NCBI RefSeq assembly: GCF_000717335.1
Contig: NZ_JNYZ01000027.1
Location: 186,001-250,000, forward strand
Source: Amycolatopsis jejuensis
GTDB taxonomy: Bacteria > Actinomycetota > Actinomycetes > Mycobacteriales > Pseudonocardiaceae
Reading direction: 5' to 3'
Length of the DNA stretch: 64,000 nucleotides
Every line of letters starts with the position of its first letter. Position 1 is the first letter of the stretch. Of the stretch, positions 35,281-46,481 are shown piece after piece. The notes beneath the pieces were generated by a model. It was not told where the DNA came from. It did not search any database and was given only the letters and a program-made list of their open reading frames with translations. A program made the translations under genes and the position numbers.

Positions 35281-36207
35281 TCACACGATTACCGTGAGTG
35301 CATCCGGGACGCTCTGGAATTCGACCCGCGTGCGCTGCCCCACGAGGTCCCCGTCGACCTGGAAGTTGACCGGCTCATCTGCATCGATGCGGATTAGCGG
35401 GACGTCGTCGCGGCGTAGCAGGCGGCGGCCGTGCTGGTCGCTCTCCGTGAGCAGAGCTTGCCGTACATGCGTGAACACGGTGGGCAAACGCAGACCGTTC
35501 AGCGCGAACAGGCCCAGCCCGCTCTCGAACGAGCAGCCCGCGTTGAGGTGGACCGGACGTTCCCCGAGGTAGGTCCACGGATCGGTGTTCGACACGAATG
35601 CCGTCACCGCTTCGGCCGGTTCCTCGCCCGGGATCCGCACCGTGAGCGGCGGGCGCCCGAGTGGCGGCCGGAAGTAGGAGCGCACCGCGGCGCGCAGGTA
35701 CAGGGTCGAGCTCGTCTGCTTGCCACGCGCCTTCGCGACGCGGCCGACGACGTCGGCGTCCCAGCCGAGCCCGGCGTTGAAGGTGAACCAGTGCCCGTCG
35801 GCCAGTCCGAGCCCGATCCGGCGGCGGCGGTCGGTCTCCAGTGCGGTGAGCAGCTGGTGGGTCGCCTCGACGGGATCGGCGGGCAGCCCGATGGCGCGCG
35901 CGAACACATTGGCCGAACCACCCGGTACGACGCCCAGCATCGGCACCGCGCCCGCGCGCCCGGGAACGCCGGTCGAATCGGCGAGGAGACCGTTGACGAC
36001 CTCGTTGACCGTGCCGTCTCCGCCGTGCGCCACGACCAGGTCGAAGCCGTCACGGGCCGCCGAACGGGCCACCGCCAGCGCGTGGCCGCGGTAGTCGGTC
36101 TCGACGACGTCGAGCTTGACCTGGCTGGCCAGTGCGTGCGCCAGCACGTCCCGGCCACCTGCGGTGGTCGAGGTGGCCTGGGGGTTCACGACGAGGATCG
36201 CGCGCAC
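35281..36207 (-). CDS. Diacylglycerol kinase-family lipid kinase
   Basis: 308 residues. The DAGK catalytic domain shows ILVVNPQATS at the start, VVAHGGDGTVNEVVNGL (nucleotide-binding GGDGT) near residue 65, and VPGGSANVFARAIGLP. The C-terminal beta-domain ends with the family pattern FQVDGDLVGQRTRVEFQSVP. It phosphorylates diacylglycerol or a related lipid for phospholipid turnover; mycobacterial Rv3218 is syntenic. GTG 36207 lies 6 nt after TACTCT (36214-36219, minus strand), a leaderless layout. Upstream in-frame codons are not conserved. Confidence 0.92.
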   Translation of the reverse strand: MRAILVVNPQATSTTAGGRDVLAHALASQVKLDVVETDYRGHALAVARSAARDGFDLVVAHGGDGTVNEVVNGLLADSTGVPGRAGAVPMLGVVPGGSANVFARAIGLPADPVEATHQLLTALETDRRRRIGLGLADGHWFTFNAGLGWDADVVGRVAKARGKQTSSTLYLRAAVRSYFRPPLGRPPLTVRIPGEEPAEAVTAFVSNTDPWTYLGERPVHLNAGCSFESGLGLFALNGLRLPTVFTHVRQALLTESDQHGRRLLRRDDVPLIRIDADEPVNFQVDGDLVGQRTRVEFQSVPDALTVIV

Positions 36208-36271
36208 TACCGCAGAGTAAGTGACATCCACCCGGAGGGAGTACCTCTCGCGGCACAAGGTGACGCGAAGC

Positions 36272-36388
36272 TCAGCGGGCGCCGTCCCCGGAAATCTCCT
36301 CGGTGACCCTGTGCCGGGCGGCCCTCCTCTGCAGACGGCGAAACTCCGCGCGTCGTGACAAGTGCACCCGGGCCGACCGCCCGCTCAT
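36272..36388 (-). CDS. Possible 38-residue basic protein
   Basis: ATG 36388 to TGA 36272-36274 encodes an Arg-rich peptide (begins SGRSARVHLSRRAEFRRLQ). G or C fills most third codon positions, as in real genes here, but high GC gives this by chance too. There is no clear ribosome site and no family is recognised. The rest of 36208-36529 shows nothing else. Confidence 0.3.
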   Translation of the reverse strand: MSGRSARVHLSRRAEFRRLQRRAARHRVTEEISGDGAR

Positions 36389-36529
36389 CGACGACAACCC
36401 CGATTTTCACGTGACTGCCGCCGCGCGAAAACGGCCGACCGGGTGGCATACGATCGGTAGTGCTCACGCACGGTGACTCGCGCTGGTCGAGTGGCTGTGC
36501 TCCCGCAAAGCAGCTGAAAGGCCGCGCCC

Positions 36530-37012
36530 GTGTCGCACCCCGAGGACCTGCCGCCCACCCCGATCGAGGTCCGGATCGCCGGGGTCCTCACCGGCCTGCC
36601 TGGGGTCGGCCTGCTGGTGCTCGGCGTGGTGCTGCTGGTGCACGGGCTGAGCACGCCGCCGTTGCCGGGCAACAACGTCTGGGCCGAATTCGGCACGTAC
36701 GCGGTGCTGGGGCTGATTTTCCTGGCCGCGTCGGTGGGGCTGCTGTTCGGCCGGACGTGGGCGCGGTCGCCGGGGGTGGTGGTCGCGCTGCTGCTGATGG
36801 GGGTCGGCTGGTACCTGCTCGGCCCGTCCGGGCAGCCGGTGTGGGGCGTGCCGATCGGGCTGTGCGGCCTGGCCGCGCTGGTGCTGCTCTTCCGGCGCCC
36901 GGCGCGCGCGTGGGCGCTCGGCATGCACGACGACGAAACCGAGGAGGAGGCTGCCGAACGGGGCGGTCTCGCCGGGCGGCGGGCCGAGCGAGAGCGCCAC
37001 GAACAGGACTAG
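36530..37012 (+). CDS. Small integral membrane protein
   Basis: 160 residues with four predicted membrane helices: GLPGVGLLVLGVVLLVHGL, YAVLGLIFLAASVGLLFG, GVVVALLLMGVGWYLLG and GVPIGLCGLAALVLLFR. The C-terminus is charged and cytosolic (DDETEEEAAERGG). GTG 36530 has only a weak ribosome site. No family with known function is recognised. The 3' end overlaps the convergent GNAT gene by 4 nt. Confidence 0.8.
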   Translation: MSHPEDLPPTPIEVRIAGVLTGLPGVGLLVLGVVLLVHGLSTPPLPGNNVWAEFGTYAVLGLIFLAASVGLLFGRTWARSPGVVVALLLMGVGWYLLGPSGQPVWGVPIGLCGLAALVLLFRRPARAWALGMHDDETEEEAAERGGLAGRRAERERHEQD

Positions 37013-37491
37013 GCCTCTTTGGCGAGTGCGTGCAGTGGTTCGTCGGTGAGGCGGTGCACGGTCCACTCGTCCTGGGGCTGGGCGCCCAGCGCGCGGTAGA
37101 AGCCGACGGCCGGGTTCCAGTCGAGCACCGACCACTCCAGGCGGTGGTACCCCTTGGCCACGCATTCCGCGGCCAGCGTCGCGAGCAGCACCTTGCCGAG
37201 GCCCGAACCGCGCTGGTCCTCGCGGACGTACAGGTCCTCCAGGTAGATGCCGTGCGTATCGCGCCAGGTCGAAAAGTTGAGGAACCACAAGGTGAATCCG
37301 GCGACGGCACCATCCACCTCGGCCACATGGCCGAACAGCGCCGGTGCCTCGCCGAACAACGCGGTGTGCAGCTGCGGGGCGGTCAGGTGGCATTCCGGCA
37401 GCGCACGCTCGTATTCGGCCAGCGCGTAGACCAGCTCCACGACGGCGTCGACGTCTTCCGGCCGGATCCGCCGCACGCGGGGGTCGGGCAC
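37009..37491 (-). CDS. GNAT N-acetyltransferase, diamine-acetyltransferase-like
   Basis: 160 residues. The pattern YALAEYERALPECHLT, GFTLWFLNFSTW, GIYLEDLYVREDQRGSGLGK (acetyl-CoA pyrophosphate loop RGSGLG) and NPAVGFYRALGAQ is that of the spermidine/spermine acetyltransferase subgroup. It would transfer acetyl to a primary amine of a small substrate; the actual amine is not certain. GTG 37491 is one nt after the stop of the upstream histidine-phosphatase gene, so the two are co-transcribed. Confidence 0.9.
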   Translation of the reverse strand: MPDPRVRRIRPEDVDAVVELVYALAEYERALPECHLTAPQLHTALFGEAPALFGHVAEVDGAVAGFTLWFLNFSTWRDTHGIYLEDLYVREDQRGSGLGKVLLATLAAECVAKGYHRLEWSVLDWNPAVGFYRALGAQPQDEWTVHRLTDEPLHALAKEA

Positions 37492-37492
37492 G

Positions 37493-38083
37493 TCAACCCT
37501 CCAGCGCGGGCAGCAGGTTCAGGTGCTCGATCTGCGGTTCGCCGCGTTCGTCGCCGAGTACCGCGAGACCGGCCGGGTCGAGTCCGAAGTGGACACCCGC
37601 GGTACCGGGCAACCCGAGCCAACGCGCGACCAGCACGCGGCTGAAATGCCCGTGGCCGACCAGCACGACGTCACCGCGCTCGATTTCGCGGCGGGCCCGG
37701 TCGAGCACCTTGTCCGCGCGCGCCTGCACGTCGGCCGCGCTTTCGCCGCCGGGTACCGGATGCGTCCAGACGGTCCAGTCCGGCACCGTCTCGCGGATTT
37801 TCGGCGTGGTGACGCCTTCGTAGTCGCCGTAGTCCCATTCGGCCAGCTCGTCGGTGACCTCGTCGACGCGCAGGCCGGCGAGCTCCGCAGTGCGCACGGC
37901 GCGGGCGCGCGGGCTGGACAGCACCAGCCCGGGGCCGCCGAGCAGCGTGCGAAGCGTGCCACCGGCGGCGCGCGCCTGGTCCTCACCTGCCTCGGTGAGC
38001 GGGATGTCGGTCCGCCCGGTGTGCCTGCCGTTCGCCGACCATTCGGTCTGGCCGTGCCGGAGAAGAAACAGCTGATGTGCCAC
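37493..38083 (-). CDS. Histidine phosphatase-family protein
   Basis: 196 residues. The phospho-His motif LRHGQTEWS sits near the N-terminus, SSPRARAVRTAELAGL follows, Glu in ELAEWDYGDYEG, and the second catalytic His is in LVGHGHFSRVL. It resembles acid phosphatases and phosphoglycerate-mutase-like enzymes; the substrate is not defined. GTG 38083 (AHQLFLLRHG) lies 7 nt after TATATT (38091-38096, minus strand). It forms a pair with the GNAT gene. Confidence 0.9.
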   Translation of the reverse strand: MAHQLFLLRHGQTEWSANGRHTGRTDIPLTEAGEDQARAAGGTLRTLLGGPGLVLSSPRARAVRTAELAGLRVDEVTDELAEWDYGDYEGVTTPKIRETVPDWTVWTHPVPGGESAADVQARADKVLDRARREIERGDVVLVGHGHFSRVLVARWLGLPGTAGVHFGLDPAGLAVLGDERGEPQIEHLNLLPALEG

Positions 38084-38169
38084 GGGCCCGAATATAGCCG
38101 CGCCGGGTTTGCCGGGCAGGTGCATCGTGTGCTTGGCTACTCGTGAGTAACTTCACTTGGGAGGTGCTG

Positions 38170-38658
38170 ATGGGGTCTCCATCGACGTACGCGCTGTGGC
38201 GCCGGCTGGTCGCGAAGCCCGGCGGTAAGCAGCTGTTTTCCGCTGCGATGTGCTTGCGGGTGCCCTACTTCGCCACCGTGCTGCCGACCGTGCGTGAGCT
38301 GCGTCCGGGGTACTGCTCGGTGACCGCGCCGAAGTGGTGGGGTGTCCACAACCACATCCGGACCTTTCACGCGATCGCCGCCTGCAACCTCGCCGAAATC
38401 GCCATGGGCATGCTGGCCGAGGCGACCGTCCCGGCGTCGCATCGGTGGCTGCCGAAGGGGATGGAAGTGAGTTATGTCGCGAAAGCCGGGACCGGCCTGC
38501 GCGCGATTGCCGAATTGCCGGAAATTCCGGAGTTCGGCGACCATGGGTTCGATCTGCCGGTGCCGGTGCGGATCGTCGACAGCGGTGGGGCGACCGTGGT
38601 GAGCGCGACGATCACGGTGTGGGTCACGCCGCGCAAAAGCTCTAGCCCGCCTGAGTGA
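38170..38658 (+). CDS. DUF4442 hotdog-fold protein (thioesterase-like)
   Basis: 162 residues. Conserved DUF4442 features are LRPGYCSVTAPKWWGVHNHI, TFHAIAACNLAEIAMGMLAE and WLPKGMEVSYVAKAGT. The hotdog fold resembles PaaI-type thioesterases, so an acyl-CoA substrate is plausible but unproven. ATG 38170 has GGGAGG just upstream; GTG 38143 is a weaker alternative. It lies 42 nt before cholesterol oxidase, but a separate promoter/operator sits between them. Confidence 0.85.
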   Translation: MGSPSTYALWRRLVAKPGGKQLFSAAMCLRVPYFATVLPTVRELRPGYCSVTAPKWWGVHNHIRTFHAIAACNLAEIAMGMLAEATVPASHRWLPKGMEVSYVAKAGTGLRAIAELPEIPEFGDHGFDLPVPVRIVDSGGATVVSATITVWVTPRKSSSPPE

Positions 38659-38676
38659 ACTCGGCGGCGGTCTTGA

Positions 38677-40905
<2,229 letters not shown>

Positions 40906-41200
40906 GACGCCACCTTATCGAGCGGATTCCGAAACCGGACGGACGTCTTGGGAACGGCGAATCTGTGACATCAACCGCACCGAGGGGTCGGGGGTGTACG
41001 GGGGCCTGTCATGATTGACGGACCGCAGCGTCCGCGGCCATCGCCACACCCCACGGATCGGATGGCCGCCGTGACGCCTCGCCGACAGGCCGGCGCTACC
41101 GCGCTGGGCTGCCGTCCGGAGGACGAGTTCCCATGGGCGGCGGGCGCGCCTTCGCCCGTCAGCCGGTGGTCCCCCGATCGCAGTCCCAGGAGTACGTTCG

Positions 41201-42433
41201 ATGACCCAGATCCACCCAGCTCCCGTCATCCCGACGACAGGAAACCCGATGACCGACCAGGCCAGCAGCGTTACGGGCACCGTGTCCGACGCCGAGATCT
41301 TCACCGGGCACGAGGGCGGCAAGCTCTCCGTGGCGGCCACCCGGCCGATTGCCGACCCGCGTGACCTCTCGATCGCCTACACGCCAGGGGTGGCGAAGGT
41401 GAGCCGGGCCATTGCCGAGGACGCCGCAAAGGCGAAGCGCTACACGTGGGCGGACCGGCTCGTGGCAGTGGTCAGCGACGGGACCGCGGTGCTCGGGCTC
41501 GGCGACATCGGCGCGAGCGCGTCGCTGCCGGTGATGGAGGGCAAATCGGTGCTCTTCAAGACGTTCGGCGGGCTGGACTCGATTCCGCTGGTGCTCGACA
41601 CCACCGACGTCGACGAGATCGTGGAGACCCTCGTGCGGCTGCGCCCGTCGTTCGGCGCGGTGAACCTGGAGGACGTGTCCGCGCCGCGGTGCTTCGAGCT
41701 CGAGGACAAGCTCAAGCAGGCACTGGACTGCCCGGTCATGCACGACGACCAGCACGGCACCGCGATCGTCACGCTGGCGGCCCTGCGCGGGGCGAACCTG
41801 GTGCTGGACCGCGACATCGCGACCGAGCGGGTGGTCGTGTCGGGTGCGGGCGCAGCGGGCGTGGCCTGCGCGAAGATCCTGCTGGCGGCAGGCGTGGCGG
41901 ACGTGACGGTGCTCGACTCGCGCGGCATCATCCACGCGGGCCGCGAGGGCCTGAACCCGATCAAGCAGCAGCTCGTCGAGACCACCAACAAGGCAGGCCT
42001 CACCGGTGGCCTCGCCGAGGCTCTGCGCGGCGCGGACGTGTTCCTGGGCCTTTCCGGCGCGACCATCGACCCGTCACTGCTGTCCACGATGGCGGATGAC
42101 TCGATCGTGTTCGCACTGTCCAATCCGGACCCGGAGGTCCACCCGGCCGAGGCCGCCCGGCACGCCGCGATCGTGGCGACGGGGCGGAGCGACTTCCCGA
42201 ACCAGATCAACAACGTGCTGGCCTTCCCGGGTGTCTTCCGGGGCGCCCTGGACGCGGGCGCGCGGGCGATCACGGAGAACATGAAGCTGGCGGCCGCGGA
42301 GGCGATCGTGGCGGTGGCGACGGATGATCTCGGTCGGGATCGGATTGTGCCTAGCCCGCTGGACCCGCGGGTGGCACCGGAGGTGGCGGCTGCGGTGGCG
42401 AAGGCTGCTGAGCAGGATGGGGTTACCGGCTGA
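41201..42433 (+). CDS. NAD-dependent malic enzyme
   Basis: 410 residues, the short bacterial form without a phosphotransacetylase tail. It decarboxylates malate to pyruvate. Motifs: SIAYTPGVAKVSRAI with the catalytic Tyr, the Lys region VLGLGDIGASASLPVMEGKS, metal-binding NLEDVSAPRCFELE and PVMHDDQHGTA, and the Rossmann motif VVSGAGAAGVACAKILL. ATG 41201 has AGGAG at 41188-41192; ATG 41249 is a weaker alternative. A good terminator follows. Confidence 0.95.
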   Translation: MTQIHPAPVIPTTGNPMTDQASSVTGTVSDAEIFTGHEGGKLSVAATRPIADPRDLSIAYTPGVAKVSRAIAEDAAKAKRYTWADRLVAVVSDGTAVLGLGDIGASASLPVMEGKSVLFKTFGGLDSIPLVLDTTDVDEIVETLVRLRPSFGAVNLEDVSAPRCFELEDKLKQALDCPVMHDDQHGTAIVTLAALRGANLVLDRDIATERVVVSGAGAAGVACAKILLAAGVADVTVLDSRGIIHAGREGLNPIKQQLVETTNKAGLTGGLAEALRGADVFLGLSGATIDPSLLSTMADDSIVFALSNPDPEVHPAEAARHAAIVATGRSDFPNQINNVLAFPGVFRGALDAGARAITENMKLAAAEAIVAVATDDLGRDRIVPSPLDPRVAPEVAAAVAKAAEQDGVTG

Positions 42434-42449
42434 GGGTTGGTTGTGGAAG

Positions 42450-42484
42450 GGCTCCCCGGCTGGTTGGCCGGGGAGCCTTTCTTT
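42450..42484 (+). terminator. Intrinsic terminator after malic enzyme
   Basis: An 11-bp perfect stem (ggctccccggc 42450-42460 with 42467-42477) with a 6-nt loop is followed by tttctttt. Confidence 0.9.
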
Positions 42485-42487
42485 TGG

Positions 42488-43741
42488 TCAGGCGGCGAGC
42501 TGCCATAGCGCGCTGACGGGTACTGCGCGCAGTTTCGGCCCGAATGGCAAGGTGTCGGTGCCGGTGTGGAGCACATAACCGGCGAGAAAGTCGTCCCCGA
42601 GCCGTTGTTCGAGGTGACGGAGACCGCGGAAGTCTCCGGAAGTGACGGTGGTGGCTGCCTTCACCTCGATCGCGACCACTTGGCCTCGGGGGTTCTCGAG
42701 GACGGCATCCACTTCGACCTTGTCCTTGGTCCGGTAGTGGTAAAGCTGGGCCCGGCTGTCCGACCAGGTGAGCTGCCGGGCCAGCTCCATGAGGACGAAT
42801 CCTTCGAGGAGCGAGCCGAATTCGCCGCCAGGACGGATCAGGGCGCCGGGTTCGGCCTGCACGAGATTGGCCGCGATTCCGGTGTCGACGAAGGCCACCT
42901 TGGGAGTGTCGACCGAACGTGCGGTGATGTTGCGGGACCACGCCGGGATTCGCTTGATCAGGAAGATCTCTTCGAGCAGCCCGAGATACCGCTGGGTGGT
43001 GTGGTAGTTCAGGCCGACGTCGCTGCCGAGCGAGGTGGGTACGAGCAGACCGGCGTTCCTCCCGGCGATGAGCTGCAGCAGCGTGCGCAGCTGAGCGAGC
43101 CGCTCGATCTCGCCGAGCTGCCTGATGTCGCGGGTGATCAGATCGTCGAGATAGGACTCGAAGAATCGGGCGCGCCGGCGCGGGTCGGGCCGGTGGACAG
43201 CTTCGGGGAAGCCCCCGCGGACCGCTCGCTCGGCATAGTCCCGTCGATCGAGTTCGGAATGGTGGTGCAGGTCGGGTCCCAGCGCGAAGGCCGCGTCGAC
43301 GAAATCGTCGCGAGTGCCGTCGATCTCGCCCTGGGAGAGCGGCCACAGCTCGGTGGTTTCGCTTCTGCCCGGCAACGTGTCCGGGAGACCGCGGAGCGCA
43401 AGGATCCGGGACGAGCCGGTGAGCAGGAACCGGCCGGGCCGCGGGTCGGCGTCGACCACCGCCTTGATCGCGAGGAACAGTTCCGGCGCCCGCTGGATCT
43501 CGTCGATGATCATCAGCCGGTCGAAGTCGACGAACCCGCTGGGGTCGGTGCGAGCCGCCTCGAGGTCCTGCGGGCGGTCGAGGTTGCGGACCTCGACGTC
43601 CGAATCGTTCGCGATCATGCGGGCGAGGGTGCTCTTGCCTGCCTGCCGGGCTCCGTTGATCAGGACGACTCGAGTGTCGGTGAGCGCCTCGGCAGTGAGC
43701 GTCTGCGCCCGTCGGTTGAAGAAGCCCATCCGTGACGTCAC
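42488..43741 (-). CDS. AAA ATPase with DUF4143 domain
   Basis: 417 residues from GTG 43741; ATG 43729 is an alternative. The N-terminal AAA_14 domain has Walker A NGARQAGKSTLAR and Walker B RLMIIDEIQRAPE, then LTGSSRILALRGLPDTLPGR. The C-terminal DUF4143 nuclease-like region has DKVEVDAVLE and VVAIEVKAATTV (Asp..Glu-x-Lys). TACAAT (43750-43755, minus strand) lies 8 nt upstream. These lone ATPases are widespread and mobile; the role is unknown, though the Glu-x-Lys suggests a PD-(D/E)XK-like fold. Confidence 0.88.
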   Translation of the reverse strand: MTSRMGFFNRRAQTLTAEALTDTRVVLINGARQAGKSTLARMIANDSDVEVRNLDRPQDLEAARTDPSGFVDFDRLMIIDEIQRAPELFLAIKAVVDADPRPGRFLLTGSSRILALRGLPDTLPGRSETTELWPLSQGEIDGTRDDFVDAAFALGPDLHHHSELDRRDYAERAVRGGFPEAVHRPDPRRRARFFESYLDDLITRDIRQLGEIERLAQLRTLLQLIAGRNAGLLVPTSLGSDVGLNYHTTQRYLGLLEEIFLIKRIPAWSRNITARSVDTPKVAFVDTGIAANLVQAEPGALIRPGGEFGSLLEGFVLMELARQLTWSDSRAQLYHYRTKDKVEVDAVLENPRGQVVAIEVKAATTVTSGDFRGLRHLEQRLGDDFLAGYVLHTGTDTLPFGPKLRAVPVSALWQLAA

Positions 43742-43796
43742 GGTAGGTTATTGTAGCAGGTCAGAGGTCATTTTTGACCAGTGTTCGCTAGTTGAT

Positions 43797-43888
43797 CTTC
43801 AATCTGGCCGCTAGGGTAGCTTCAATTTGGCCGCTAGGGTGCCTTCAATCTGGCCGCTGGGGTGACTTCACTTTGGCCGCTCACCCCC
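43797..43888. repeat. 23-bp tandem repeat, four units
   Basis: Units start at 43797, 43820, 43843 and 43866 with consensus CTTCAATYTGGCCGCTRGGGT. The last unit runs into the stop region of the BpsA-like gene. Confidence 0.88.
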
Positions 43889-45296
43889 GCACCAGCTCCG
43901 CGAGCCGATGCCGCGGTACATCCACCAGCCGGAGCTCCTCCAGGTCCTCCGGTACGGACAGGGAGACGTTCGCCAGGCGGGCGTGGGCTCGGGTCAGGAG
44001 GTCGGACGGGCGGTCGACCAGGTCGGCCACCACGATTGCGTGCCGGTTGTCCGGGGTGCTCCGCAGCAGCCGCAGCCGGTACTTCTCTGCCACCAAAGCG
44101 GTGAGGGACGCCTGCGAAGGAGCGTCCGCGAGGTCTGGGTGGTTGTTCGGCACCAGCAGCGCCAAGCGGCGGGCGTTGGTGCCCAGTAGCGTGCGCAGCA
44201 GCCACGGTCCCGGGTCCGCTGACAGGTCCATCGCGACTGCGTCGCCTTCCGGGCCGGACGTTGCCCAGCCTACCGGGCGGGTTTCCAGCGCCAGACCGCC
44301 CTCGGCGGCGATTTCGCGGACGGCGGCCAGCAGGCCCGGTTTCGTCCCGGCCGATTCGACCGACTGGGGTCCGTGCGTGTAGATCGCCGAGCTTCCCTTG
44401 CGGGCGAACGACTTCTTGGCCTTCGCTGTCGGCTGGCACACGTACAGATCAGCCGCGCTGCCGATGGCCTGCGCGCCGGTGTAGCGGTTGAAGTCCGGCA
44501 GGATTGCCTCGAACGTGAGACCCAGCGTCGCCAGCGAACGTTGTACCTGCGCGCCCAGTGCGGGATGCCGCGGGCTGTACCCGTACGCCAGCAGGATCCG
44601 GCCCTCCGTCGGCTCCCGCAGCGCCTGCACTGCCCGCGCGGCGAAGAGGCCCATGCCTTCCGGGGTGTACGGCGGATCGCTGAACACCAGGTCCGCCTTG
44701 CCGGTGACCGCGGGCGGCAGGCCGACCCGCAGGTCCGCGTGCGCGGTGAACACGCCCGTATCGTCCAGGTAGGACAGCACGCGCTCGTCGAGGTCGACCA
44801 CGGTCAGGTCGGCTTCCGGGCATACCGCTTGGACGGCGAGCGACGTCAGATCGTGGTCGCCGAGGAACAACACCTTGCTGCGGCGCAGGTCGTACCGCGC
44901 GTTCAGCCACAACGCCCGCCGCAGCACCGTCTCCGGCGTTGCCTGTACGTGGTCCAGCGCGGCGAGCGGCGGTGGGACTGCGGCGATCCGCTCGGTCAGC
45001 ATGGTGAGCAAAGCGGGCTGTGCGGCGACTGCTGCATCGAGCGCATCGGGCAGCTCCGGCAGCGCGTACGACGCGTACGCAGGCCGCGCGTCCGGCGCGA
45101 TCCGGACTCCGGCGGCTGATCGTTCCAGGTCCGCTTCGAGCGCTGTCAGCACGTCCTCGACGCTTCGCCGTGGCGCTGCGGTGAGGCGCACCAGGTCGGC
45201 CAGCTCGTAGGAACCACTGCGCAGCAAGCCGAGTACCTCATACAGCGGGCGGACGGCGGCACCGTGCGCGGCCAGGACGTCGTCGAGAGCGGTCAC
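43881..45296 (-). CDS. BpsA-like (N4-bis(aminopropyl)spermidine synthase family) protein
   Basis: 471 residues. A winged-helix N-terminus (LLRSGSYELADLVRLTAAPR) precedes an S-adenosyl-type Rossmann domain: KVLFLGDHDLTSLAVQAVC, VVDLDERVL, DLVFSDPPYTPEGMGLFAAR. These match the BpsA/DUF43 family that adds aminopropyl groups to make branched polyamines in thermophiles. The family GDDD motif reads GDHD, keeping the last Asp. About 190 residues after the Rossmann core have no recognised motif. GTG 45296 is preceded 8 nt upstream by TACCCT (45305-45310, minus strand). The substrate in this organism is unknown; a methyltransferase role is also possible. Confidence 0.7.
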   Translation of the reverse strand: MTALDDVLAAHGAAVRPLYEVLGLLRSGSYELADLVRLTAAPRRSVEDVLTALEADLERSAAGVRIAPDARPAYASYALPELPDALDAAVAAQPALLTMLTERIAAVPPPLAALDHVQATPETVLRRALWLNARYDLRRSKVLFLGDHDLTSLAVQAVCPEADLTVVDLDERVLSYLDDTGVFTAHADLRVGLPPAVTGKADLVFSDPPYTPEGMGLFAARAVQALREPTEGRILLAYGYSPRHPALGAQVQRSLATLGLTFEAILPDFNRYTGAQAIGSAADLYVCQPTAKAKKSFARKGSSAIYTHGPQSVESAGTKPGLLAAVREIAAEGGLALETRPVGWATSGPEGDAVAMDLSADPGPWLLRTLLGTNARRLALLVPNNHPDLADAPSQASLTALVAEKYRLRLLRSTPDNRHAIVVADLVDRPSDLLTRAHARLANVSLSVPEDLEELRLVDVPRHRLAELVRG

Positions 45297-45392
45297 GGGC
45301 TCTGAGGGTAGACGGCCATTCTCCGGGACGAGCTGCCAAGGCTCCGGGAGTGGGCTACCGTCGGACTCTGCACCGGACGTGGGGAGAAGTCT

Positions 45393-46481
45393 GTGACAAT
45401 CGAATTCCGCGACGTCACCAAACGGTATCCGGATGGCACGGTCGCGGTCGACGGCCTCTCCCTCACGGTGGAGGACGGCACGATCACGGTGTTCGTGGGC
45501 CCGTCCGGCTGCGGCAAGACGACGTCGCTGCGGATGATCAACCGGATGGTCGAGCCCACTTCGGGCGCTGTGCTGCTGGACGGCAAGGACGTGAGCGAGG
45601 GCGACCCGGCGGTGCTGCGCCGCGGGATCGGGTACGTGATCCAGCACGCCGGTCTCTTTCCACACCGGACAGTGCTCGACAACGTCGCCACCGTGCCGCT
45701 GCTGTCCGGATGGGACAAACGCAAAGCGCGCGCCAGGGCGGCCGAGCTTCTCGAGACCGTCGGGCTGCCTGCCGAGCTCGGCAAGCGGTACCCGGCGCAG
45801 CTGTCCGGCGGGCAGCAGCAGCGCGTCGGCGTGGCCCGTGCGCTGGCCGCGGATTCGCCGGTGCTGCTGATGGACGAGCCGTTCTCCGCGGTCGACCCGA
45901 TCGTCCGGGAAGGACTCCAGGACGAGCTGCTGCGGCTGCAATCCCAGCTGGGCAAGACAATCGTCTTCGTCACCCACGACATCGACGAGGCCGTGCGGCT
46001 CGGCGACAAGGTCGCGGTCATGCGCGTGGGCGGGAAGCTCGCGCAGTACGGCACTCCGGCCGACGTGCTGCGGCATCCGGTGGACGATTTCGTCGCCTCG
46101 TTCGTCGGCCGGGATCGGGGCTACCGCGGGCTTTCGTTCCTTCCCGCAAGCGGTGTCGAGGTGTCCCCGGCGAACACGGTGGAGCTGGGCAGCACGTTCG
46201 ATGCGCCGTCCGAGGGCTGGCTGCTCGCGGTGAACGACGAGAAACAGCCGCGCGGCTGGCTTCCGCCGGGGTCCACTGTGGACGGCCCGTTAGCCGAAAC
46301 CCACCTCGTGGCAGGCGGATCGCTGTACGTGCAGGGTACGCCGATCCGCGGCGCGCTCGACGCCGCGCTGTCGTCACCGGCCAGCCTCGGGGTGGTGGTG
46401 GACGACGAGAACCGCGTGCTCGGGACGGTGGTCGCGCACCAGGTCTTGGACGTGATCGAGGCGTCCCCGCAGGCGTCCTGA
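45393..46481 (+). CDS. opuCA: Osmoprotectant ABC transporter, ATP-binding protein
   Basis: 362 residues. The ATPase domain (1-240) has Walker A GPSGCGKTTSLRMINRM, signature LSGGQQQRVGVARAL, Walker B VLLMDEPFSAVDPI and the H-loop VTHDIDEA. The C-terminal part resembles a CBS-like regulatory region but looks shortened (VVVDDENRVLGTVV). It powers import of glycine betaine, choline or carnitine with the next three genes. GTG 45393 has GGGGAGA upstream. Overlaps of 1-4 nt bind the four genes into one operon. Confidence 0.93.
   Translation: MTIEFRDVTKRYPDGTVAVDGLSLTVEDGTITVFVGPSGCGKTTSLRMINRMVEPTSGAVLLDGKDVSEGDPAVLRRGIGYVIQHAGLFPHRTVLDNVATVPLLSGWDKRKARARAAELLETVGLPAELGKRYPAQLSGGQQQRVGVARALAADSPVLLMDEPFSAVDPIVREGLQDELLRLQSQLGKTIVFVTHDIDEAVRLGDKVAVMRVGGKLAQYGTPADVLRHPVDDFVASFVGRDRGYRGLSFLPASGVEVSPANTVELGSTFDAPSEGWLLAVNDEKQPRGWLPPGSTVDGPLAETHLVAGGSLYVQGTPIRGALDAALSSPASLGVVVDDENRVLGTVVAHQVLDVIEASPQAS

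Noticed and set aside
45297..46076. Extension of the BpsA-like frame to 731 residues
   Set aside because: The added part is antisense to the OpuC ATPase gene.
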